From assembly GCF_900188325.1 (NCBI RefSeq), contig NZ_FZPD01000002.1:372001-436000 (forward strand): 64,000 nucleotides of DNA. Reading direction: 5' to 3'. The notes under the pieces were generated by a model that did no database searches, was not told where the DNA came from, and worked only from the letters and a program-made list of their open reading frames with translations. Position numbers and translations under genes: made by a program. Shown here one piece after another: positions 26,437-36,299 of this stretch. This DNA comes from Ekhidna lutea. GTDB lineage: Bacteria > Bacteroidota > Bacteroidia > Cytophagales > Cyclobacteriaceae. Position 1 is the first letter of the stretch. Each line of letters begins with the position of its first letter.

Positions 26437-28101
26437 ATGAATTTAAGATCAGCTATTCTATTTATCGGTTTCATTGGACTTTTTGCTTTAAAGGGCTATT
26501 CTCAAGACCCGAAAGAAGATGAATACTCGGACTATTCTTACCTGTGGGCAGATGAGGATGACAAGAAAAAAAAGAAGAAGAAAAAGAAGAAAAAAGATAC
26601 AGTACTGACTGTTCAAGCCGATACGGTAATCAATCCGTCTGACAGTCTTTTGATTGATAGTCTGTCTCAACCATCTATCGTGCAGCCGGACACGATCCCT
26701 CCAGACACCACTCGTCAGACAGAAATTGAATTGCCTGTTGAAGAAGAGGTAAAAGAAGAGAAAGAAAAGAAACCGAAAAGAGAAAAAGCCGAACGTCCAC
26801 CTATTAGTGACTTCAGAGAACCGATGGTCCTGCCGAATGAAGATGGTAGCATCAATGGGGGGATGACTTACACACAGATAGATGGTAAAGACTATGTTGG
26901 GCTTGTGTTATCGCCGGAATTCAAACTCGGCAAAGTGGGTGTCGGATTAAATGTCCCCATTCTATATGGACTTGATGATAAATCCATTCGGACAGAAATA
27001 TTCGAAGATGGAGTTGGTGCCGCCAGGCTTTTCAGATACGTCCGTTACGGCAAGCAAAAAAGTGATCCTGTGTATGTGAAAGCCGGAGAGATCTCCGGAC
27101 TCATGCTAGGTTATGGTGGTTTGATGAACAATTACACCAATTCTACCAGCTACGAAAAAAGTAAAGTAGGTATACATACTGATTTCAATTATGATCGATT
27201 CATAGGGCTTGAAATGATGTACAGTGACCTAAACCCGCAATCCTTTAATCTCTTTGCAGCAAGACCATACATCAGACCGCTCTCCTCCTTCCCAATCAAT
27301 ATTTTAAACACCCTGGAAGTTGGAGCATCATACGTTGTTGATAAGGATCAAACGGATATCATCACCAGTGATTCTACAAGTACCACCTACGCGTTTACTA
27401 AAAGTGGTGCAAAGGGAATGGGCTTTGATATGGGGATTACGCTTTTAAGTTCTCCATTCATCCAGATTGATATGTTTGCTTCCTATTCCAGACTGAATAT
27501 ACAAAGCGATACACTTACCGAGCTGGCGACTGCATCGGGTGAGTCCAATTTTGAAACAGGGTCCGGTGCATCCGTTGGGGTGAATTTCAGGATGCATTTT
27601 ATCGCAGATGTGTTCAGTACGGATGTTCGAATCGAACGTCTGAATAACTCCGATCATTATCAACCTCAGTTTTTCAATGCAACTTATGAAATCAATAAAG
27701 ATGCAAGAATTGCTTCATTGATTGGAATTGAAGGAAAAAATGGCATTTACGGTTCATTGAGAGGACATGTACTCAAAAAGGTTTCGCTTGGCGGAAGCTT
27801 GATGATACCTGATGACATTTCAGCATCTTCACCTGCTTTTGTAGAGTTAACAGCAGACATGGAACGTCTGGCTGATAAATTTTCCTTCCACGGTAATTAT
27901 GTGAAAGGTGACCTGGATGATCTTGGTGATGCGTTTAAATTAGACGAACGTTCTTTGGCTAAAATGAGGTTCATCTATCACATGAATAAGTTTCTGGCTA
28001 CAGGCGTAGATTACTACTGGCTGTTTACTCCTACTGCCGAAGGTGGATTTGAAGCAACCAAATATGTAATGCCTTATTTTGGGGTGAGTATTTCACTCTA
28101 A
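26437..28101 (+). CDS. Probable outer-membrane barrel protein with poly-Lys and Pro/Glu-rich N-terminal linker
   Basis: A 554-residue protein with a signal peptide (to about residue 22, GYSQ). It continues with an acidic stretch, then 11 consecutive lysines (about 46-56), a Thr/Pro/Asp-rich linker (PDTIPPDTTRQ) and a Lys/Glu segment. From about residue 125 on there are alternating beta strands (VGVGLNVPILYGLDD, GAARLFRYVRYG, FIGLEMMYSDLN, FIQIDMFASYSRLNI) ending in KYVMPYFGVSISL with a terminal hydrophobic residue, as in outer-membrane barrels. I do not recognise a named family. A terminator follows. Confidence 0.75.
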   Translation: MNLRSAILFIGFIGLFALKGYSQDPKEDEYSDYSYLWADEDDKKKKKKKKKKKDTVLTVQADTVINPSDSLLIDSLSQPSIVQPDTIPPDTTRQTEIELPVEEEVKEEKEKKPKREKAERPPISDFREPMVLPNEDGSINGGMTYTQIDGKDYVGLVLSPEFKLGKVGVGLNVPILYGLDDKSIRTEIFEDGVGAARLFRYVRYGKQKSDPVYVKAGEISGLMLGYGGLMNNYTNSTSYEKSKVGIHTDFNYDRFIGLEMMYSDLNPQSFNLFAARPYIRPLSSFPINILNTLEVGASYVVDKDQTDIITSDSTSTTYAFTKSGAKGMGFDMGITLLSSPFIQIDMFASYSRLNIQSDTLTELATASGESNFETGSGASVGVNFRMHFIADVFSTDVRIERLNNSDHYQPQFFNATYEINKDARIASLIGIEGKNGIYGSLRGHVLKKVSLGGSLMIPDDISASSPAFVELTADMERLADKFSFHGNYVKGDLDDLGDAFKLDERSLAKMRFIYHMNKFLATGVDYYWLFTPTAEGGFEATKYVMPYFGVSISL

Positions 28102-28116
28102 ACACCAACAAAACTT

Positions 28117-28144
28117 AAAGCTCTGCATTGTCAGAGCTTTTTTA
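28117..28144 (+). terminator. Rho-independent terminator
   Basis: Stem AAAGCTCTG/CAGAGCTTT with loop CATTGT is followed by T residues, ending the barrel-protein transcript. Confidence 0.9.
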
Positions 28145-28202
28145 TAATATTTTTATTTAGTTGCATTAACAACTAATTTTGCGATGACTAAATTATATAG
28201 CT

Positions 28203-29432
28203 ATGCATTGGGAATCATACAGTCACACAAAGCTGAAAAAAATTGTCTTTGATGCCTTAGAGCAAAACCTGGATTACAGGCATAAGCCTGTTTTAGGATT
28301 GCCTGCCTCCTATCTTGACACAGAAGTCTTTTATCAGGACGCCCCTTTCCTTAAAGACGCACCATTCCTTTCGGCAATGATTGCTAATCCTAACCATATT
28401 GGATGTCACACCTTAAATGAATCAGAAAGAGCATTTGAAGGCACTCAGAAAATTGAATCTGAATTGATTCAACTATGCGCGAAAGAAATATTTGAAGGGG
28501 AAGATGATCACTATGATGGCTATGTTGCATCAGGAGGAACAGAAGCCAACATCCAGGCTATCTGGATTTTAAAAAGATATTATGAACAAGAGTATGGGGC
28601 TAAACCTGAGGAAATAGCGCTTGCATTTACAGAAGATGCACACTACTCAATGCCAAAAGCAGGATCACTGTTGAGCCTTGATCGCATCGTTTTACCTGTT
28701 GATACTCACTCAAGAAAGATTTCATTTGAAGCCAAAGGAGTGATTAAGGAGGCGAAAAACGAAGGTAAAAAGTACTTCATTTTAGTCCTGAATATGGGTA
28801 CTACTATGTTTGGCTCTATCGATGATGTAGATGAAGTCTGTGGGTGGATGGATGAGTTGGAGATAAATTTCAAAGTACATATAGACGCTGCATTTGGCGG
28901 ATTTATATATCCATTTGCACAGTCAAACTCCAAAATGACTTTCAAAAATCCGAAGATCATTTCTTTTACTTTAGATGGGCATAAGATGCTCCAATCCCCA
29001 TATGGGACCGGAATCTACATCACACGTGAAGGATTCATGGATTATGCACTAACGGAAGAAGCTAATTACGTAAAGGGCAAAGACTATACGCTTATCGGAA
29101 GTCGATCAGGAGCCAATGCAATAGCTGTGTGGATGATCATGCGCACTTATGGTTCTGAAGGATGGAAGATGAAAATCAAAAAACTGTTAGAAAAAACTGA
29201 CCGTTTATGCGAACAACTTGATGCGAAAGGCATTGGATATTATCGTAACTCATCAATGAACATTGTAACCATCAAATCGGAATACATTGATTCAAAAACA
29301 GCTCAAGATTATCTTTTGGTACCGGATACACACGACGGCCAGCCTAACTGGTATAAGATCGTGGTAATGGACCATGTGACCCAAGGGCTACTGGATCGGT
29401 TTCTATTGGAAGTTCACCCTCAACCGGTATGA
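28203..29432 (+). CDS. Group II PLP-dependent decarboxylase
   Basis: The 409-residue pyridoxal-phosphate enzyme shows VASGGTEANIQAIW (phosphate-binding region), HYSMPKAGSLL, MGTTMFGSIDDVDEV, HIDAAFGGFIYPF (Asp for the pyridine nitrogen) and TLDGHKMLQSPYG with the Schiff-base Lys near residue 261. This matches the glutamate/tyrosine/aspartate (MfnA-like) or histidine decarboxylase group. The substrate cannot be assigned. A TAATTTTG element (28174-28181) 21 bases before the ATG resembles a -7 promoter box. It converges on the permease gene. Confidence 0.9.
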   Translation: MHWESYSHTKLKKIVFDALEQNLDYRHKPVLGLPASYLDTEVFYQDAPFLKDAPFLSAMIANPNHIGCHTLNESERAFEGTQKIESELIQLCAKEIFEGEDDHYDGYVASGGTEANIQAIWILKRYYEQEYGAKPEEIALAFTEDAHYSMPKAGSLLSLDRIVLPVDTHSRKISFEAKGVIKEAKNEGKKYFILVLNMGTTMFGSIDDVDEVCGWMDELEINFKVHIDAAFGGFIYPFAQSNSKMTFKNPKIISFTLDGHKMLQSPYGTGIYITREGFMDYALTEEANYVKGKDYTLIGSRSGANAIAVWMIMRTYGSEGWKMKIKKLLEKTDRLCEQLDAKGIGYYRNSSMNIVTIKSEYIDSKTAQDYLLVPDTHDGQPNWYKIVVMDHVTQGLLDRFLLEVHPQPV

Positions 29433-30671
29433 TTATTCAAACCTTAGCGAATCAATTGGGTCTAATTTAGAAGCTTTATGAGCAGGTATATAGCCTGATA
29501 TCAGGCCAACAACTATGCCTATCACTACTGCTACAAACATCCAAAGCCAGGGCACAATAAAATCAGACTTAAACAGTACGGTAGAGGTTAAATTACCTAT
29601 CCCCATTCCGAAGATGATACCTCCTATCCCACCCATTTGGGTTATTACAATCGCCTCAATTAGAAATTGTTGGCGGATTTTTAAGGGAGTGGCACCTAGT
29701 GCTTTTCTAACTCCAATTTCTCTGGTCCGCTCTGTTACAGACACCATCATGATGTTCATCAATCCGATTGAAGCACCTAACAAGGTTAAAAACCCTACAA
29801 CAAACCCTCCTATGCGCAAATTACCTGTTATAGATCCTATTCTTTGAGCAAGAGATTTGCTCGCTGATAGCTCAAAAGAATCTTCCTGGCCTGGTCGGTC
29901 TCTTCTAATTTTTCTCATCAATCCACGGGCTATGGCCATGGCGTTTTCCATCTGCGTTGGGTCAGCAACCGAAACAGCTATTTCATAACCAAAATTCCTC
30001 TCGGGAGCGATTATCCTTGCCGTCTGCATTGGTATAATAATCGTCCGGTCAATATTGGATGTACCACTTGCGCCTCCTTGCTCGGCAATGGTTCCAACAA
30101 TTCGAAACTTGGATCCCATCAAACTAATTTTCTTTCCTACCGGGCTTACATTATCGTCAAATAATTCATCAATCACATCACTTCCCACCAAAGCAACATA
30201 GCTTCCATTCAAACTTTCATTGGCAGAAAAAGGTCTCCCCTCAGCAACATCATAACCATCCACTGTCAAATAGTTTTCATCTCCACCACGTACAATTTGA
30301 TTCGGATTGGTCACCTTAGACCCATACTTTACTTCTGCCTGACCAGTAATGACGGTATATATAGAAGGTGTACCAGGACCTTCATACTTTTCTTTAAATG
30401 TAAGGAGTTGGTCATAGGTAACTTTTGGATAAGATTTTTCCTTCTTTCCATCGGATGATCCACGTCCTCGCCTCTTGTCCTCAATATCAAAGGTATTAGC
30501 CCCTAGACTTGAAAAACTTTTATCAATGGAGTTTTGAATTCCATCAATAGCTGTGAGGATTCCAACCAAAGAAGTTATTCCTATTGAGATAAGTGCAGCG
30601 GTTAAGAATGTTCTAAGCTTGTTGGCTTTGATAGACTTAATACCCTCTTTGATGTTTTCGCGAATGTTCAT
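29433..30671 (-). CDS. MacB/FtsX-type ABC transporter permease
   Basis: The 412-residue protein has one N-terminal transmembrane helix ([23 protein letters not shown]), a large periplasmic MacB-like core domain (about 45-270; [29 protein letters not shown]) and three C-terminal helices with the conserved cytoplasmic segment [31 protein letters not shown]. This is the typical permease of MacB-like efflux or lipoprotein-release systems. No ATPase or membrane-fusion gene adjoins it in the window, so its partner must be encoded elsewhere. Confidence 0.93.
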   Translation of the reverse strand: MNIRENIKEGIKSIKANKLRTFLTAALISIGITSLVGILTAIDGIQNSIDKSFSSLGANTFDIEDKRRGRGSSDGKKEKSYPKVTYDQLLTFKEKYEGPGTPSIYTVITGQAEVKYGSKVTNPNQIVRGGDENYLTVDGYDVAEGRPFSANESLNGSYVALVGSDVIDELFDDNVSPVGKKISLMGSKFRIVGTIAEQGGASGTSNIDRTIIIPMQTARIIAPERNFGYEIAVSVADPTQMENAMAIARGLMRKIRRDRPGQEDSFELSASKSLAQRIGSITGNLRIGGFVVGFLTLLGASIGLMNIMMVSVTERTREIGVRKALGATPLKIRQQFLIEAIVITQMGGIGGIIFGMGIGNLTSTVLFKSDFIVPWLWMFVAVVIGIVVGLISGYIPAHKASKLDPIDSLRFE

Positions 30672-30732
30672 CGAATGGTTTTAGTAAAACACAAGGTTTT
30701 GTTTAACGTTGTACTATACAAATGTGATGCAT

Positions 30733-31989
30733 ATGAGGGGAATATTGTTACTAATTTTCTTGAATGTCTGTATAGCCAGCCAGGCGGCATATATCCTCAT
30801 CCCAATGGATGAGACCCAATCCAACCATTTAAAGGCATATGGAATAGCTTATTGGATACTTACGAAGGATGTAGAGGTGGATTGGATGCTAAACTATAAA
30901 GGTGGAAGTTTTATGGTCAAGCATCTTCAGGTTTTTGAAAATGAGTGCATCATTCGAGGAGTTTCATACCAGGTGATCTCCGATGCTGAAGCGAATGATA
31001 TTCTAAATGTAATCGCTTCTCCATCCTCCAATATGGATGTGATGAAATTGGAAAAATTTCCCAAAATAGCCGTCTATTCACCCAAAAGCAAGCAACCCTG
31101 GGATGATGCAGTAACGCTTGTGCTTACTTATGCCGAGATTCCCTACGATGTAATCTTTGATGATGAAATTATGGGTGATGAATTACCAAAATACGATTGG
31201 TTACATCTTCACCATGAAGATTTCACCGGCCAATACGGAAAGTTTTATCGTGCGTACCATCACTTCCCCTGGTACCAACAACAGCAACGTGAATATGAAG
31301 AGTCAGCTCGTAAGCATGGCTTCAATAAAGTGTCCCAACTAAAACTCGCTACCGTTCAGCGGATCAAATCATATGTAGCTAGTGGAGGATTCTTGTTTGC
31401 CATGTGCTCAGCTACAGACACCTACGACATTGCCCTTGCCGCAGAAGGATTGGATATTGTTGAGAACATGTATGATGGAGATCCTGCAGACCCCAGAGCA
31501 CAGTCTAAACTCGATTTCTCACAAACCATGGCGTTTGAGAATTTCACAATTGAGCGAGACCCTATGCGGTATGAATATTCGAATATTGACAACCAGGCCA
31601 ATGAAAGAGGGTTAGTTGAAAAGAATGATTATTTCACACTTTTTGAGTTTTCTGCTAAATGGGATCCGATCCCAACCATGCTGACGCAGAATCACCAGGA
31701 GATCATCCATGGTTTTATGGGGCAAACCACAGGATTTAAAAAGCAGCTGGTAAAAGGTGATGTAATTGTGATGGGACAAACGCCAAGCATAAATGAGGCG
31801 AAATACATTCATGGAGTTTTAGGTAGAGGGTTCTGGACATTTTATGGTGGTCACGACCCGGAAGACTACCAGCATTTTGTGAATGAGCCACCTACCGATT
31901 TGAATTTGCATCCTAACTCTCCTGGTTATCGGTTGATCCTGAATAATATCCTGTTTCCGGCTGCTAAGAAGAAGAAGCAGAAGACTTAG
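30733..31989 (+). CDS. Conserved exported protein, glutamine amidotransferase-like region
   Basis: The frame opens at a TTG (30709), but ATG 30727 or 30733 gives a proper signal peptide (MRGILLLIFLNVCIASQA). The 418-residue protein begins AYILIPMDETQSNHLKAYGIAYW, which I recall as the start of a Bacteroidota family often labelled asparagine synthetase B; I see no asparagine synthetase domain. A segment GGFLFAMCSATDTYD with Cys near residue 225 resembles the nucleophile elbow of class I amidotransferase or ThuA-like folds. The C-terminus is Lys-rich. Divergent from the permease gene. Function unknown. Confidence 0.8.
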   Translation: MRGILLLIFLNVCIASQAAYILIPMDETQSNHLKAYGIAYWILTKDVEVDWMLNYKGGSFMVKHLQVFENECIIRGVSYQVISDAEANDILNVIASPSSNMDVMKLEKFPKIAVYSPKSKQPWDDAVTLVLTYAEIPYDVIFDDEIMGDELPKYDWLHLHHEDFTGQYGKFYRAYHHFPWYQQQQREYEESARKHGFNKVSQLKLATVQRIKSYVASGGFLFAMCSATDTYDIALAAEGLDIVENMYDGDPADPRAQSKLDFSQTMAFENFTIERDPMRYEYSNIDNQANERGLVEKNDYFTLFEFSAKWDPIPTMLTQNHQEIIHGFMGQTTGFKKQLVKGDVIVMGQTPSINEAKYIHGVLGRGFWTFYGGHDPEDYQHFVNEPPTDLNLHPNSPGYRLILNNILFPAAKKKKQKT

Positions 31990-32080
31990 CAAACATTTAT
32001 TCTGAATTTAGATCGAATAATCTAAGTTGCACTTAAAAAAACATGAGGTAAATCGGCTTTTCTATTTCTATCTTTATTAA

Positions 32081-33253
32081 ATGAAAAAGCTTGTATATTC
32101 CGTTTTCTGTTATGCAGTTTCGTTAACTGGATTTGCACAATCATGGGATTTGCAAGAATATGAGTTTAATGGTCTGTTTGAAACTGATTCTGCTTTGTTC
32201 AGCGTAATCCAAGATTCGTGGGGTATCTCTTATGACAATGGAGTTACATGGTCATATAACTCACTCAATATTCAGGAAGATTTCACACCTGTCTGGATAG
32301 GTTTTTTCAATGAAAATTACGGACTTGTTGGCTTAAGGAGCGGAACAGAGAACTCTGTAATAAAAACTGTGGATGGAGGAAAAAACTGGATGAGTGATGA
32401 GTCCGGATTCACACCACAGTATTGGAGTGATGAAATTTATCACATTTCAGACGGAACTTTTATCATAAAAGCATCTCAAGGATCAACCAATGATATCACA
32501 TTTGATTATGGTGAGACATGGGAAAAAGTATCACTCCCTACTTCGGGGAATACCTACTTGCCTGAATTAAATGTCTTCGAAAATACAGTCTATTACCGAA
32601 CTGGAAGCGATATTCATAAATCAACAAATGGTGCTCAAAGTTGGAGTTCTATCTATAGCAGAAGTTCTGATGATATGATCACTTTCAGTTTTATAGATGA
32701 AAATACGGGCTATCTAATTACTGGCAATTGTTGTGATGAGTCAAATCATCAATTACATAAAACTATTGATGGAGGATTAAGTTGGTCAACTGTCGAAACA
32801 GATCTCAGTGGTAATATTACAGCACTAATTTTTACTTCTGAATCAAAAGGATTTGTTGTCGAAAATGAAACAGGATGGATTAAAGAAAGTAATGATGGTG
32901 GCAAAACCTGGATTAAAAATACACCTTTTAATTCCGAACCTTACCTTGTCTTAAGAACAAATCAGTCGGCTTATATTTTTGGAAGAGATGCTTTTAAATT
33001 TAACCCTAATGGGTCAGCCTTAGGACTTAACTCAAATAAGTCAACTATTTATCCTAACCCAACGACTGCTTGGGTCAAGCTGGATTTTAAATATGAAAAT
33101 TATAAAATAATTGATCTTTCAGGCAGGGTCATTGCTATGGGGGCTTACTCTAAAAATGGAATCAATGTTTCTTCTCTTCAAAGTGGTGAATACCTTTTAA
33201 TAATAACAATAGGTGAAAAAGTAGAAGCTGCCAGGTTTATTAAAACCGAGTAG
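32081..33253 (+). CDS. T9SS-secreted protein with Ycf48/BNR-like repeats
   Basis: A 390-residue protein with a signal peptide (MKKLVYSVFCYAVSLTGFAQ). It contains about six Asp/Gly-Trp hairpin motifs of the Ycf48/BNR propeller type (DGGKNWMS, YGETWEKV, GAQSWSS, GGLSWSTV, GGKTWIKN). The last 75 residues are a clear T9SS type A sorting domain, from STIYPNPTTAWVKLDFKYE through IIDLSGRVIAMG to LQSGEYLLIITIGEKVEAARFIKTE. It should be exported across the outer membrane and attached or released. Its ligand is unknown. It converges on miaE with two bases between. Confidence 0.9.
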   Translation: MKKLVYSVFCYAVSLTGFAQSWDLQEYEFNGLFETDSALFSVIQDSWGISYDNGVTWSYNSLNIQEDFTPVWIGFFNENYGLVGLRSGTENSVIKTVDGGKNWMSDESGFTPQYWSDEIYHISDGTFIIKASQGSTNDITFDYGETWEKVSLPTSGNTYLPELNVFENTVYYRTGSDIHKSTNGAQSWSSIYSRSSDDMITFSFIDENTGYLITGNCCDESNHQLHKTIDGGLSWSTVETDLSGNITALIFTSESKGFVVENETGWIKESNDGGKTWIKNTPFNSEPYLVLRTNQSAYIFGRDAFKFNPNGSALGLNSNKSTIYPNPTTAWVKLDFKYENYKIIDLSGRVIAMGAYSKNGINVSSLQSGEYLLIITIGEKVEAARFIKTE

Positions 33254-33255
33254 AA

Positions 33256-33858
33256 TTAATGCATCCGATCCGCTCTTGGAGTCAGTTCTTTCATAATCTT
33301 GGCTTCTTCCGAGAGGAAATATTTCCATCGATTTTCAACTTTATCAGCTGGGAGGTACTCTTTTGCCAGATCAATGAAGTTGTGATAATGTCCAGCTTCT
33401 GATACCATGAGATCATAGTAGAATCTTTGAAGTTCTTCGTCTTCAATATTCTTCCAAAGGAGTTTAAAGCGCTCGCAACTTCTAGCCTCAATTAGCGCAT
33501 TCATCAGCAACCGCTCCACCAACTGCTCGTCTCTGGTACCACCCTTTTTCATAATCCCATTCAGTCTGGATACATATTCATCTTTGCGCGCTTTACCCAG
33601 CTTAAACCCACGCTTCTTCAAATGCTCAATGACCAACTCAAAGTGTGCCCATTCCTCCGCAACAACTGGTGTAAGTACATCCACTAGCTTTTCTCGCTCA
33701 GGAAACATAATGATCAGTGAAATGCATGAAGAAGCAGCTTTTTGCTCACAATAGGCATGGTCCACCAGAATATCCTCAATATTTTTCTCGGCAATGTTCA
33801 CCCATCTCGGATCAGTTGGGAGTTCCAGCCCTAATGTCGTTTTATCCTTATTCATCAA
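33256..33858 (-). CDS. miaE: tRNA-(ms2io6A)-hydroxylase-like protein
   Basis: The 200-residue protein is a ferritin-like diiron hydroxylase. Metal-ligand motifs are visible: DHAYCEQKAA (Glu), EEWAHFELV (ExxH), ALIEARSCERFKLL (Glu) and SEAGHYHNFIDLA (ExxH). MiaE hydroxylates the isopentenyl group of modified A37 in tRNAs reading UNN codons. The family start MMNKDKTTLGLELPTDPRWVNIAE is present. It overlaps the upstream porin gene by four bases, an unlikely functional pairing but translationally coupled. Confidence 0.93.
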   Translation of the reverse strand: MMNKDKTTLGLELPTDPRWVNIAEKNIEDILVDHAYCEQKAASSCISLIIMFPEREKLVDVLTPVVAEEWAHFELVIEHLKKRGFKLGKARKDEYVSRLNGIMKKGGTRDEQLVERLLMNALIEARSCERFKLLWKNIEDEELQRFYYDLMVSEAGHYHNFIDLAKEYLPADKVENRWKYFLSEEAKIMKELTPRADRMH

Positions 33859-35750
33859 TCAAAAAACATCCATCTAATAATCAAATCTATCGCTTTTGGC
33901 TGGCCTGGATAATTAGGGGTTGCGAAATAACCATCGTCCTGTGGTTGATTAAAATGCGTCCACTTTAATGAGAAGAAGAACTTATCCACTTTCATATTGA
34001 CGAACAAATTAGCAGCAGCATATCCAAATATCTCCTGCTCATCCTGAAGGTAAAACTGTTGTATTTCAGGAGCGTATGCATTTCCATAATAAGCTGAACG
34101 TGCATGTGCATCTACTCCAAATTCGACAGGCACAAGATCATCAAACCACTTCCCCCTCCAAAAATACCGTCCATTGTACCAGACATCAGGAAGCCGTACA
34201 AACTGAGAAGCTCCGCCTGAAACATTAGTCACCAAAACTTCATTTTCCAAATGCCAGCCTTCGCCTTTACTATTTAGAAACCTGAGATTGAAATCACCCC
34301 CTAAAGAGGAAATGAGTGCGCCATCTGAAGCTTGCTGTGGTTCTATTTCCTGATCAAAATAAATAAAGTTGTTGTAGGCAGCCAGCTTTACTTTTGGCCG
34401 GATATCGAAATGTTTGAAATCCAGGTTTAACTGTCCTTTTAGCTCATTGGAAAATACGGAGCTAAAATCATTATGCCATTCGTGATGGTTGCCAAAATAA
34501 TTCAGATAAACAAATGGAACCCTGTACTTCTTTGACGTGTAACTCACATTGATCAGATCGCTGGAAATATCTCCTCCTAATTGATACTCACCCCCTACCA
34601 GAAACTGCGCATTTCCGGAAACAGCAAATTTGTCCTTCCAATCAAACCGAACATAGCCGCCCAGGTATTTTTCGACAGTTTTGCCCCCTGGATCATACAA
34701 TAAATAATTAAAATCAACCGCTCTGAGTCGTGCGTAAAATCGATAGAACACGCTAGATAAATCCCCTTTCAGCCCCGCTTCATTTGACACTGAAGTGAAA
34801 ACGGACCTTTCTTGTGTACTGTCAGTATCAATTAAAAACTGATCATAGAAATCATTGTAGGTATTGTAGCCATCTGCTGTAGACCCACCGGCAAAATCCT
34901 TATAGATGTTTGACTCTTTGCGATAATCAAACGTGTGGTATAGTTGAAACTGATCTGCGATTTGAAGATCCTGATACAAGTGAAATCTTGCAGTTTTCAC
35001 GATCGCCTGAGCTTCATCAAGCCTAACCAGGGCATTATCAAACAAAAAGAAATCTGTTCTGAGAGAATCTGAAGTAGGTCTTGCGCCCCCCAGCTCCACT
35101 ACTTTATGACTCATACTTGAATAATTGGCTAGCACCTGGTAGGGAATACTAGAATGCTTATAGTGTGTATACCCAACAAACGAGGAGCCGATGACTTGCC
35201 TGTCCGTTTGATTTTCAGGAGCTAACTGCTTGTTCGTTGTGATCTTTCTGATGTCAAAACCCAGGTTCCAGTTCTCATTAACATTTCTTGAAAATCCGAT
35301 ATCTACAATGTTGCGATTGCCCCCACCCAGGTAAACAAGTAATTCAATAAATGGGGATTTTGTGTCGTAATATTTCACATCTGATAGCTGATATGCATAT
35401 CGATCGTATGCATTAAAGCCGGATGTTCGCCCGATTTGGTCTTGTGGAGTGTAGAAGATAGGAAAAAGAGCCGTTCCGAAATTTCCGAGACTTTGAAACT
35501 TACGTCCTGTTTGATCGACATATGATTGTCTTTCAAAAAGGTATATGGATGTGTCTACCGGCTGATACGATTCAATATTGTTTACCAGGTTAAACTCTGA
35601 GGTAAACGTTGTGGTCTCCGGACCATATACCAATTTAGTAGAATCATCTACTATCTGGGCTGAAAGGCAAGAAACTATCAGAACCGTTATAAAATATAAA
35701 TAAATGCGCACGCGCAAATTTAACGATTGCTTTTCATGGAGAAAGTGCAT
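33855..35750 (-). CDS. Putative porin of the Bacteroidota family
   Basis: The 631-residue outer-membrane protein has a signal peptide (about 1-31, ending CLSAQ), then SKTTFTS-type spacer and the family-typical segments LGNFGTALFPIFYTPQDQIGRTSGFNAYDRYAYQLSDVKYYDTKSPFIELLVYLGGG. Beta-strand periodicity continues to the end, which finishes in IIRWMFFD with aromatic residues as in barrel C-termini. The family forms large barrels of unknown selectivity. The first residue could also lie a few codons downstream at the hydrophobic stretch. Confidence 0.88.
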   Translation of the reverse strand: MHFLHEKQSLNLRVRIYLYFITVLIVSCLSAQIVDDSTKLVYGPETTTFTSEFNLVNNIESYQPVDTSIYLFERQSYVDQTGRKFQSLGNFGTALFPIFYTPQDQIGRTSGFNAYDRYAYQLSDVKYYDTKSPFIELLVYLGGGNRNIVDIGFSRNVNENWNLGFDIRKITTNKQLAPENQTDRQVIGSSFVGYTHYKHSSIPYQVLANYSSMSHKVVELGGARPTSDSLRTDFFLFDNALVRLDEAQAIVKTARFHLYQDLQIADQFQLYHTFDYRKESNIYKDFAGGSTADGYNTYNDFYDQFLIDTDSTQERSVFTSVSNEAGLKGDLSSVFYRFYARLRAVDFNYLLYDPGGKTVEKYLGGYVRFDWKDKFAVSGNAQFLVGGEYQLGGDISSDLINVSYTSKKYRVPFVYLNYFGNHHEWHNDFSSVFSNELKGQLNLDFKHFDIRPKVKLAAYNNFIYFDQEIEPQQASDGALISSLGGDFNLRFLNSKGEGWHLENEVLVTNVSGGASQFVRLPDVWYNGRYFWRGKWFDDLVPVEFGVDAHARSAYYGNAYAPEIQQFYLQDEQEIFGYAAANLFVNMKVDKFFFSLKWTHFNQPQDDGYFATPNYPGQPKAIDLIIRWMFFD

Positions 35751-35875
35751 TTGAAAACGTTTTACAAAAAGCGAGCCGATTCTGAAGTGAGATACCTTTC
35801 CAATACTTAAATTCCTCCCAAAGCCGGCGTGTGTTTGACGCGTGACTCAGTTTTAATCAATTGACGGCTTTACGC

Positions 35876-35954
35876 TAGAAAACACCTTGACAAAAGCACG
35901 CGTTACAAACGCGTTAACTGGTGACGAGTACAACGAGGAACGAAGGGTTTTCTA
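35876..35954. repeat. Nested inverted repeat between porin and toxin genes
   Basis: An outer imperfect inverted repeat (TAGAAAACACCTT at 35876-35888 against AAGGGTTTTCTA at 35943-35954) encloses a perfect inner hairpin, ACGCGTT-ACA-AACGCGT (35898-35914). There is no T run that would make it a terminator. It lies at the edge of the accessory patch. Confidence 0.5.
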
Positions 35955-36299
35955 CTGATTTCTTTCCTCAATTCTTGAATCATCCATTTCAGTTGGAAAG
36001 AAATCAGTAACGTAGACCATTTTCGCAGAATTATCTATGAAATAGATAATCTTAATAGTTTTTCGGGTAGTCACTTCATAGAGAAGATACTTATGGCCTA
36101 CCCCAAGAAAGGCTAATTTATCTTCATCACTACCACGATTAGGCATTTTATCAAGTGAAAGTGCCATATCTAAAATCTCATCGGATTTACGATCTGCACT
36201 TTCTTCAGAGTGAGTTGAGTATAAGTATTTTAGTAAATCGTAATAGTAAGTTTCACCTTCAGGAGTAATATCTACTACATAGCTTGATTCTTCTTCCAC
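35952..36299 (-). CDS. RelE/ParE-superfamily toxin
   Basis: The 115-residue basic-to-neutral protein follows the RelE/ParE pattern: VVDITPEGETYYYDLLKYLY at the start, a helix with SADRKSDEILDMALSLDKMP, and strands HKYLLYEVTTRKTIKIIYFIDNSAKMVYVTDFFPTEMD, ending in a short helix. Such toxins cleave ribosome-bound mRNA or poison gyrase. It overlaps the antitoxin gene by 25 bases on the same strand, antitoxin first, as usual. The catalytic residues are not decidable, so which target it has is open. Confidence 0.82.
   Translation of the reverse strand: MEEESSYVVDITPEGETYYYDLLKYLYSTHSEESADRKSDEILDMALSLDKMPNRGSDEDKLAFLGVGHKYLLYEVTTRKTIKIIYFIDNSAKMVYVTDFFPTEMDDSRIEERNQ

Noticed and set aside
35876-35954. 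Integron attC site
   Set aside because: The palindrome lacks the required RYYYAAC and GTTRRRY core sites, and no integrase is present.
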